Shown in pieces: positions 58,289 through 64,000 of a stretch of 64,000 nucleotides of DNA (positions within the stretch are counted from its first letter, which is position 1; the number at the start of each line of letters is the position of its first letter). Source of the DNA: Planomicrobium soli (GTDB lineage: Bacteria; Bacillota; Bacilli; Bacillales_A; Planococcaceae); assembly GCF_003014655.1 (NCBI RefSeq), contig NZ_PYAT01000008.1, positions 1-64,000 on the forward strand. Direction: 5' to 3'. The notes beneath the pieces are model-generated. The model made no database searches. It saw only the letters and a program-made list of their open reading frames with translations, and was not told where the DNA came from. Made by a program: the position numbers and the translations under genes.

Positions 58289-59076
58289 TCTTGTTGTATG
58301 AAGCAGCGGACGCTAAACGCAACATCGGATTTATCGAAGAGTTGCAGAAGTTTGCCGGTTTCGAACTTATTGTATGGGACGACTGGTCGGATTCCGGCTT
58401 GGTGCAGCTTGCAGAAAAGTTAGCAGACTCTCTAGTAGTGTTCCGCGTGCGCCGTCCAAAAGCAGCAAGGTTTCTAGAGGACCAGGGCATCCGCTTGGTA
58501 AACCGGGCAGAAGTTAACCGCATCGCCAATGACAAATGGCAAGCTCATCAACTGTTTCTGATGTTAGGGGTTCCTGCAATACCAACGTTTCGTGAAGCAC
58601 CGGAGTTTCCGTGCATTGTAAAAACCGTTGATGGCCATGGCGGCGGTGAAGTGGAAATGGTACGGTCCCGCGAAGAGATGCCACTCTTTAGATCGGAAGT
58701 GATTTTTCAGCCTGTTGTCGATCATGAAGCCGACGTACGGGTTTACGTGATTGGTAATGAAATTGTCGGCGCAGTCAAGCGCAGTTCCGTGGAATCGTTT
58801 AAAACCAACTTTTCGCTTGGCGGTTCAGCCGAACGGTTTAGCGTTTCGGGTGCGCAGGCAGACGATGTATTGCGAATCGCACGGGCTTTGAACAGTGATT
58901 ATGTCGGCATCGACTTTTTATTGCTTCAGGACGGCCGGCATTTATTCAATGAAATCGAAGACCCTGTCGGCGCACGGTCGTTTTTCGAGACACATGAGGA
59001 GAACATAGCGGAATTGCTGGTCCGGCATTTGGTGGAACTAGAAAAAAGCGCTCCTTTCCGGAAAAAGGATATTTAA
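58285..59076 (+). CDS. ATP-grasp ligase (second of pair)
   Basis: The 263-residue protein is a distant relative of its neighbour with a compact ATP-grasp domain: FPCIVKTVDGHGGGEVEMV (ATP-binding Lys and Gly loop), DVRVYVIGNEIVGAVKRS, and NEIEDPVGARSFF at the metal site. The 4-bp ATGA overlap implies coupled translation. The pair may act sequentially or as a heteromer on one substrate, which cannot be named from the sequence. Confidence 0.8.
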   Translation: MILLYEAADAKRNIGFIEELQKFAGFELIVWDDWSDSGLVQLAEKLADSLVVFRVRRPKAARFLEDQGIRLVNRAEVNRIANDKWQAHQLFLMLGVPAIPTFREAPEFPCIVKTVDGHGGGEVEMVRSREEMPLFRSEVIFQPVVDHEADVRVYVIGNEIVGAVKRSSVESFKTNFSLGGSAERFSVSGAQADDVLRIARALNSDYVGIDFLLLQDGRHLFNEIEDPVGARSFFETHEENIAELLVRHLVELEKSAPFRKKDI

Positions 59077-59109
59077 AAAAGCAGTTCGCCTTTGGCGTGC
59101 TGCTTTTTT
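59075..59109 (+). terminator. ATP-grasp pair terminator
   Basis: The stem AAAAGCAG-CGCC / GGCG-TGCTGCTTTT with a T run follows the stop codon on the plus strand. Confidence 0.8.
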
Positions 59110-59232
59110 ATGTAGAAAGTGTGGGAGTGCCGGATGAAAGCTGGATAGTTTATGTAGAAAGTATATTCATGCATGAAGGAATGCCAATAGTTCATGTTAA
59201 AACTTAAAAACTTCATGAAGAAAATATTTCCA
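59107..59232. repeat. Tandem array with 21-bp period (array D)
   Basis: Six 21-bp units start at 59107, 59128, 59149, 59170, 59191 and 59212. The core is TTCATGWAGAAA (units 1 and 3 TTTATGTAGAAAGT; unit 2 degenerate). It begins in the terminator tail of the ATP-grasp pair. Units 4-6 match the last three units of array E one by one. Confidence 0.82.
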
Positions 59233-59327
59233 GGCTTTCACTACTTGTTTCCTAACCTACAAACCAAGCGCATACTCCACCGAAAAGGGGGTACTTTATG
59301 AGAATGAAACCAATTAGGAGGGATCAG

Positions 59328-60419
59328 ATGAAAATTCAAGCAGCTGTTACCCATGCCCAAGGTGAAGATTTTAAATTCGAAGAAGTGGAATTAGCAGAAC
59401 CGAATGCCCATGAGGTATTGGTGAAAATTGTAGCTTCCGGTGTGTGCCACACCGATGCTGTCGCGCGGGATTTGGGATTGTCGCCGTTCCCTGTTGTTCT
59501 TGGCCATGAAGGGTCGGGAATCGTCGAGAAAGTCGGGTCGGCGGTAACATCGATCCAAGAAGGCGACCATGTTGTATTGTCATTTGCTTACTGCGGACAT
59601 TGCGAGAATTGTTTGACCGGTCACCCTACCGTTTGCTTGCGCTTTAACGATTTGAATTTCGGCGGACAAATGCAGGACGGTACAAACCGGATTCATCATC
59701 ATGATCATGCGGTTTCCACCTTTTTTGGCCAATCGTCGTTCGGAACGTATGCGGTGGCAAATGAGCGGAACGTTGTCAAAGTGGATAAGGAAGTCGACTT
59801 GGCGCTTTTAGGGCCGCTTGGCTGTGGAATCCAGACAGGAGCCGGTACGGTGCTGAACCGCTTCAAGCCGGAATTCGGTTCTTCTATTGCGGTATATGGC
59901 AGCGGTGCAGTAGGGCTGAGTGCCGTCATGGCAGCAAAAATTGCCGGCTGCTTGAATATCATAGCTGTTGATATCCATGATAACCGCCTGGAACTGGCGA
60001 AAGAGCTCGGTGCCACCCATGCGCTAAATGGAAAGAATGTCGATGTCGTAAAAGAAATCAAAGCGATTACAGGCGGAGGAACGCATTATGCAGTCGAAAC
60101 AACTGGCGTTCCTCCTGTCGTCAAACAATCCATCCACGCACTCCGGCCGCTCGGAGCTTGCGCTATTGTCGGGGTGACCCCTGAAATCACGTTTGATGTC
60201 CACAATGACATCATGGCAGAAGGCAAAACGGTAATGGGCGTTATTGAAGGCGATTCGATTCCGCAAGTGTTTATCCCGCAGCTGGTGGATTATTTCAAAC
60301 GCGGCATGTTCCCATTCGATAAACTGATTAAAGTTTACGATTTTGAACAAATCAATGAAGCGTTCGAAGACTCGAAAAAAGGAACAACGATCAAACCAAT
60401 TGTAAAAATTGCAGAATAA
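59328..60419 (+). CDS. Zinc-dependent NAD(P) alcohol dehydrogenase (aryl-alcohol type)
   Basis: The 363-residue medium-chain dehydrogenase should oxidise alcohols or reduce aldehydes. The catalytic zinc ligands are in GVCHTDAVARD and GHEGSG, plus CGIQTGAGTV; the structural zinc cysteines lie in CGHCENCLTGHPTVC; the cofactor fold is VYGSGAVGLSAVMAAK with DIHDNRLELAKELG. I use the ATG at 59328 (AGGAGGG upstream), giving a start MKIQAAVTHAQ; an upstream ATG at 59298 is weaker. The best family guess is aryl-alcohol dehydrogenase (XylB-like). Confidence 0.88.
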   Translation: MKIQAAVTHAQGEDFKFEEVELAEPNAHEVLVKIVASGVCHTDAVARDLGLSPFPVVLGHEGSGIVEKVGSAVTSIQEGDHVVLSFAYCGHCENCLTGHPTVCLRFNDLNFGGQMQDGTNRIHHHDHAVSTFFGQSSFGTYAVANERNVVKVDKEVDLALLGPLGCGIQTGAGTVLNRFKPEFGSSIAVYGSGAVGLSAVMAAKIAGCLNIIAVDIHDNRLELAKELGATHALNGKNVDVVKEIKAITGGGTHYAVETTGVPPVVKQSIHALRPLGACAIVGVTPEITFDVHNDIMAEGKTVMGVIEGDSIPQVFIPQLVDYFKRGMFPFDKLIKVYDFEQINEAFEDSKKGTTIKPIVKIAE

Positions 60420-60451
60420 AAAAGCGCTCCTGATTTTTTCAGGAGCGCTTC
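60418..60451. terminator. Terminator between adh and ykkD
   Basis: The hairpin AAGCGCTCCTGA / TCAGGAGCGCTT lies between convergent genes and has A/T-rich flanks on both sides. Confidence 0.85.
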
Positions 60452-60458
60452 TTATTTG

Positions 60459-60773
60459 TTACGATGTCAGCTTAAGCCCGACAACCGCAGCCAGGATCAT
60501 TCCGATGAAAGCGAGCCGCTTCCAGTCTTTCGATTCTCCGTATATAAACATGCCGACGAGAGTTCCTCCTACGGTCCCGATGCCAGTCCAGACCGCGTAA
60601 GATATGCCCATTGGCAAAGTTTTCATAGCTAACGCTAGTAAGCTGAAACTGATAACAAATCCTCCGACCAAAACGACGTAAGATTGAATGGTCTTGTATT
60701 TGATGACCCGGTTCATGCCAATTACGCCTAGCACCTCAAAACAGCCTGCTAAAATCAAGTATACCCAAGCCAT
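60459..60773 (-). CDS. ykkD: SMR multidrug/guanidinium efflux subunit YkkD
   Basis: The 104-residue protein has four transmembrane helices and the SMR signature (AGCFEVLG with the essential Glu at about 13, then GISYAVWTGIGTVGGTLVG). It closely resembles B. subtilis YkkD and should pair with YkkC in an asymmetric heterodimer. It starts directly after the ykkC stop. Confidence 0.9.
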   Translation of the reverse strand: MAWVYLILAGCFEVLGVIGMNRVIKYKTIQSYVVLVGGFVISFSLLALAMKTLPMGISYAVWTGIGTVGGTLVGMFIYGESKDWKRLAFIGMILAAVVGLKLTS

Positions 60774-61115
60774 TTAAATCGCCTCTTCTTTCTCAGCAGG
60801 ATCAACCGTGACCAGTTTCAAGCCGATGACCCCAGCCATCAACAATGCGATGAAAAACAGTTTCATGAGTCCCAGCGGTTCGCCGAATATCACGGTTTCG
60901 ACAAGGACCGTCCCTGCAGTTCCGATGCCCGTAAAAACTGCATAGGCGGTTGCAACCGGCACTTTCTCCAGCGCCTTGAGCAGCACCACAAACGAAATAT
61001 AAATAAGCAGCGCAATGCCCATCCATACAAATATGCTAGAAGCATGCTTTAAACCCGTCGCCCATAAAATTTCGATCATCCCTGCAACGATCACATACAT
61101 CCAATGTGTGTTCAT
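60774..61115 (-). CDS. ykkC: SMR multidrug/guanidinium efflux subunit YkkC
   Basis: The protein (113 residues from ATG 61115) has four transmembrane helices with the SMR Glu in GMIEILWATGLKHA and the signature VATAYAVFTGIGTAGTV. The C-terminal KLVT-DPAEKEE matches B. subtilis YkkC. A GTG at 61124 (AGGAAAG just upstream) is an alternative start giving 116 residues. It lies between tetR and ykkD, on one transcript. Confidence 0.9.
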   Translation of the reverse strand: MNTHWMYVIVAGMIEILWATGLKHASSIFVWMGIALLIYISFVVLLKALEKVPVATAYAVFTGIGTAGTVLVETVIFGEPLGLMKLFFIALLMAGVIGLKLVTVDPAEKEEAI

Positions 61116-61137
61116 GTTCTTCACTCTGCTTTCCTAA

Positions 61138-61719
61138 TTAATCTTTTGAAACTCCACGCCAGTAAAAATGCCAAGACGCGTCTAATCTTTTTTCTAAACG
61201 CTCCGGGCCGCCATAAAGCATTTCCACAAAAACGCTGTCCAGTACTCCTAAAAAAGCAACAGTTGCTCTTTTTGTGTTGATATTGGCACTCAATACTCCT
61301 TCTTCTACCGCTTTTCGAAGAATTGGTTGAATCAATTTCTCCAGTTCATCCAAGTATGTATAAACTTTTTCCATAACTTCATCATACAAATGGGCGGGCG
61401 GAAAAAACGAAATGCGCAGCCAAAACTTGGTGTCCGTGTTTTGCTCAAAGCGGTCTTTATGATGCATTAGAAACTCATATAAAAACTTGTCGACCGGCAG
61501 CGATTGATGGCTTTCGATAAATTCTTTTGCAGAAGCCCATTCGTTAGCCGCTACATTGCCGAACACTTCCAGAAACAGTTCATCTTTGCCTTTGAAATAC
61601 GTGTAGATGGATTGCTTTTTGATGCCGACATCTTCTGCAATATGCGCCATCGATGTTCCGTCATAGCCATGTTCTGCAAAACGGTTTTGTGCAGCTTTTT
61701 TTAATTGAACCAGCGTCAT
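61138..61719 (-). CDS. TetR-family regulator of the ykkCD operon
   Basis: The 193-residue protein has an N-terminal TetR HTH (FAEHGYDGTSMAHIAEDVGIKKQSIYTYFKGKDELF, about 14-48) and a variable helical ligand-binding domain. As the first gene of tetR-ykkC-ykkD it probably represses the operon and itself, released by an efflux substrate. A palindrome at the transcription start supports autoregulation. Confidence 0.9.
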   Translation of the reverse strand: MTLVQLKKAAQNRFAEHGYDGTSMAHIAEDVGIKKQSIYTYFKGKDELFLEVFGNVAANEWASAKEFIESHQSLPVDKFLYEFLMHHKDRFEQNTDTKFWLRISFFPPAHLYDEVMEKVYTYLDELEKLIQPILRKAVEEGVLSANINTKRATVAFLGVLDSVFVEMLYGGPERLEKRLDASWHFYWRGVSKD

Positions 61720-61732
61720 ATTTTCACCCTTC

Positions 61733-61742
61733 CGAACGTTCG
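61733..61742 (-). promoter_or_regulatory. Putative TetR operator (palindrome)
   Basis: The 10-bp perfect palindrome CGAACGTTCG lies between the -10 and the tetR start codon, at the predicted transcription start (about 61743). TetR operators often overlap the start site. The assignment of this regulator to this site is inference. Confidence 0.65.
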
Positions 61743-61749
61743 TCAGCTA

Positions 61750-61778
61750 ACTATAACAAATAGGATTTTTCTTGTCAA
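61750..61778 (-). promoter_or_regulatory. Promoter of tetR-ykkCD
   Basis: The minus strand has a perfect -35 TTGACA (61773-61778), a 17-bp spacer and -10 TATAGT (61750-61755), 31 bp upstream of the tetR start. No guanidine-I riboswitch lies in this short leader. Confidence 0.85.
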
Positions 61779-61831
61779 TTTCTTCTGCTTTCTTGTAAAA
61801 ACGCTGTAACTAAACTTAGGAATTTTCTCTA

Positions 61832-61915
61832 TGCTTGTAGAAAACTTGAACTTTCATGAAAGGCTGCTAATAGTTCATGTAAAAACCGGAAAACTTCATG
61901 AAGCAAATTTTTCCA
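61832..61915. repeat. Tandem array with 21-bp period (array E)
   Basis: Units start at 61832, 61853, 61874 and 61895, each 21 bp, with core TTCATG(A/T)A. The last three units match the last three units of array D at 19, 17 and 16 of 21 positions. The array lies between the valS terminator and the tetR promoter. Confidence 0.82.
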
Positions 61916-61920
61916 CCTAT

Positions 61921-61955
61921 AAAAAACCCGCTTTCCATTTCTGGAAAGCGGGTTT
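61921..61955 (-). terminator. valS terminator
   Basis: The hairpin AACCCGCTTTCC / GGAAAGCGGGTT with a T run lies after the valS stop codon on the minus strand. Confidence 0.9.
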
Positions 61956-61960
61956 GCTTT

Positions 61961-64000
61961 TTACAATGCTTTTAATTCTTCCATGCGTTTTTCTACTGTT
62001 GAATGTTTTTCCAAGTAATCGGCTTCTTTTTTGCGCTCTTCAGCTACAACCGCTTCCGGCGCTTTGGAAACAAAGCGTTCGTTCGACAGTTTGCCTTGAA
62101 CGAGCTTTACTTCTTTTGCCCATTTCTCGAGTTCTTTCGACAGGCGCGCTAGTTCCGCGTCCACGTCGATCAAGCCTTCAAGCGGCATGAACAGTTCCGC
62201 ACCGGATACAACAGCTGACATCGATTTTTCTGGCGCTTCGATGTTCTCGCCGATCGTCAACGTTTCCGGGTTGCAGAAGCGTTCGATGTATGCAGCATTC
62301 GCTTCTAGAACCGCGTGTGTGTTGGCATCTTTTGCTAGGATCGTCAACGGCACTTTTTTGCTCATCGGCGACTGTACTTCCGCGCGGATCGTGCGAACCG
62401 AACGGATAATGTCCACCAACAGCTTCATGCTTGTCGCCTCTTCCTGATTTGTCAGCGACTCGTCGACAGTCGGCCAAGCGGCTACTGTGATCGATTCGCC
62501 TTCGTGCGGCAAGTTCTGCCAGATTTCTTCGGTAATGAACGGCATGAATGGATGCAGTAAGCGCATCGTGTTATCGAGAACGTATGCTAGAACTGAACGC
62601 GTCGTTTTCTTCGCTTCTTCGTCTTCGCCGTATAATGGCAATTTCGCCATTTCGATGTACCAGTCACAGAAATCATCCCAGATGAAGTTATAAAGCAGCC
62701 GTCCCACTTCGCCGAACTCATAGCGTTCAGCCAGAGATGTTACTTGTTCGATCGTTTCGTTCAAGCGCGTTAAGATCCATGAATCGGCTACCGAGCGTTT
62801 GCCGGAAAGATCGATTTCTTCATACGTCATGCCTTCCATGTTCATCAAGGCAAAGCGTGAAGCGTTCCAGATTTTATTGGCAAAGTTCCAAACCGACTCC
62901 ACTTTCTCCATCGAGAAGCGCAGGTCCTGCCCTGGAGATGATGCGGTTGCCAGGAAGTAGCGCAGCGAATCCGCACCGTACTGCTCGATAACATCCATCG
63001 GGTCAACGCCATTGCCAAGCGACTTCGACATCTTGCGTCCTTCCGCGTCACGTACCAAGCCGTGAATCAATACATCGTCGAAAGGTTTTTCTCCAGTAAA
63101 TTCAAGTGCTTGGAAAATCATGCGCGATACCCAGAAGTTGATGATGTCATAACCTGTTACCAGCGCGTCTGTCGGGTAATAGCGTTTCAGCTCTTCATTG
63201 TCCGCATCCGGCCAGCCAAGCGTTGAGAACGGCCATAGGGCTGATGAGAACCACGTATCCAGAACGTCTTCGTCCTGCGTCCAGTTTTCTGCATCTTCCG
63301 GCGCTGTGCGGCCTACATAGATTTCGCCAGTTTCGTTATGGTACCAAGCCGGGATTTGGTGGCCCCACCACAATTGGCGCGAAATGCACCAGTCGCGGAT
63401 ATTTTCCATCCAGTGAAGGTAGGTTTTTTCAAAGCGTTCCGGCACAAAGTTGACGCCGTCTTCTCCCTTTTGCAACTTCACCGATTCGGCAGCTAACGGC
63501 TGCATGTCAACGAACCACTGGGTTGACAGATACGGTTCAACTACTGCCCCGCTGCGTTCCGAGTGCCCAACAGAATGCAAGTGCTCTTCGATTTTGAAGA
63601 GAACATCCATTTCTTGCAGGTCTTTAACGATTTCTTTCCGGCATTCGAAGCGGTCAAGCCCTTCGTATTTGCCGGCGTTCTCGTTCATCGTGCCGTCTTC
63701 GTGCATGACCAAGACACGCTCCAAGTTGTGGCGATTGCCGATTTCAAAGTCGTTCGGGTCATGTGCCGGCGTGATTTTCACCGCTCCGCTTCCGAATTCC
63801 ATGTCTACGTAATCATCCGCGACAATTTTCATTTCCCGGCCGATGATTGGCAACGTAACCGTTTTGCCGATCAAGTGCTGATAACGCTCGTCTTTCGGAT
63901 GAACCGCTACCGCAGTATCCCCAAGCATTGTTTCCGGACGCGTCGTCGCAACCTCAATATGGCCTGATCCATCCGTCAGCGGATAGCGCATGTGGTAAAA
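61961..64000 (-). CDS. valS: Valyl-tRNA synthetase, C-terminal part (cut by window edge)
   Basis: The class I synthetase charging tRNA Val is present from the editing domain ([17 protein letters not shown]) through the KMSKS loop ([13 protein letters not shown]), anticodon domain and the C-terminal coiled-coil arm ([15 protein letters not shown]). The frame stays open to the end of the window, so the N-terminal part with the HIGH motif lies outside. The internal methionine at 63991 is not a start. Confidence 0.96.
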   Translation of the reverse strand, partial: FYHMRYPLTDGSGHIEVATTRPETMLGDTAVAVHPKDERYQHLIGKTVTLPIIGREMKIVADDYVDMEFGSGAVKITPAHDPNDFEIGNRHNLERVLVMHEDGTMNENAGKYEGLDRFECRKEIVKDLQEMDVLFKIEEHLHSVGHSERSGAVVEPYLSTQWFVDMQPLAAESVKLQKGEDGVNFVPERFEKTYLHWMENIRDWCISRQLWWGHQIPAWYHNETGEIYVGRTAPEDAENWTQDEDVLDTWFSSALWPFSTLGWPDADNEELKRYYPTDALVTGYDIINFWVSRMIFQALEFTGEKPFDDVLIHGLVRDAEGRKMSKSLGNGVDPMDVIEQYGADSLRYFLATASSPGQDLRFSMEKVESVWNFANKIWNASRFALMNMEGMTYEEIDLSGKRSVADSWILTRLNETIEQVTSLAERYEFGEVGRLLYNFIWDDFCDWYIEMAKLPLYGEDEEAKKTTRSVLAYVLDNTMRLLHPFMPFITEEIWQNLPHEGESITVAAWPTVDESLTNQEEATSMKLLVDIIRSVRTIRAEVQSPMSKKVPLTILAKDANTHAVLEANAAYIERFCNPETLTIGENIEAPEKSMSAVVSGAELFMPLEGLIDVDAELARLSKELEKWAKEVKLVQGKLSNERFVSKAPEAVVAEERKKEADYLEKHSTVEKRMEELKAL

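Noticed and set aside
61079..61137. Guanidine-I riboswitch before ykkC
   Set aside because: Only 22 bp separate tetR and ykkC, and no conserved riboswitch motif is seen there or in the tetR leader.

Overview
The window looks like a chromosomal segment of a low-to-mid GC Gram-positive of the Planococcaceae (Planococcus/Planomicrobium type). The gene order from recD2 to valS follows the conserved Bacillales order (recD2-yrrB-mnmA-iscS-cymR / rarA / tcdA / 6S RNA / aspS-hisS / amidase / dtd-relA / apt-recJ / secDF / yajC-tgt-queA-ruvBA / pheAB-obg-spo0B-rpmA-prp-rplU / minDC-mreDCB / radC-maf / prepilin peptidase / folC / valS). Sporulation genes that sit among these in Bacillus subtilis (spoIVFA/FB, spoIIB, spoVB, bofC) are absent, although spo0B is kept. 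This fits a non-sporulating relative.

Layout. 1-7.4 kb: a cysteine/tRNA-thiolation and DNA-repair cluster (recD2, TPR protein, mnmA, iscS, cymR on the minus strand; rarA on plus). 7.6-12.2 kb: tcdA, a 6S RNA gene with its own promoter and terminator, and the aspS-hisS operon under a T-box leader. 12.2-19.3 kb: a secreted SH3b/amidase, dtd-relA, an accessory pair (DJ-1/PfpI protein plus a beta-helix pectate-lyase-like protein), and apt. 19.3-29.3 kb: recJ, lapA, secDF, comN, yajC, tgt, queA, ruvB, ruvA. 29.4-34.5 kb: niaR (plus strand), pheA, pheB, obg, spo0B and the L27/Prp/L21 ribosomal operon with an L21 leader. 34.6-41 kb: a NERD-domain protein where spoIVFAB would be expected, then minD/C, mreD/C/B, radC and maf.

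41.4-54.2 kb is the most distinctive part. It is a type IVa pilus locus on the minus strand holding two minor prepilins, a large PilX-like protein, a repetitive membrane protein, a VanW-domain protein with Ca-loop-like repeats, PilB, PilT, PilC, a major pilin, PilM, PilN, a PilO fused to a C-terminal LysM domain, and the prepilin peptidase. A GAF-GGDEF diguanylate cyclase gene lies immediately upstream. PilB carries an MshEN-like N-terminus, so c-di-GMP control of the pilus is plausible. There is no secretin or PilP, as expected for a monoderm. The LysM on PilO could tie the assembly machine to the cell wall.

56-64 kb holds folC, a tandem ATP-grasp ligase pair, a zinc alcohol dehydrogenase, a tetR-ykkC-ykkD efflux operon and the 3' part of valS. 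The genes between folC and valS look like an insertion into an otherwise conserved pair.

Two non-coding repeat classes stand out. One is a set of five short tandem arrays with a strict 20- or 21-bp period (conserved core, variable remainder), each at the 3' end of a gene and mostly just outside an intrinsic terminator. The other is a roughly 110-bp GC-rich interspersed element with imperfect inverted ends, present three times.
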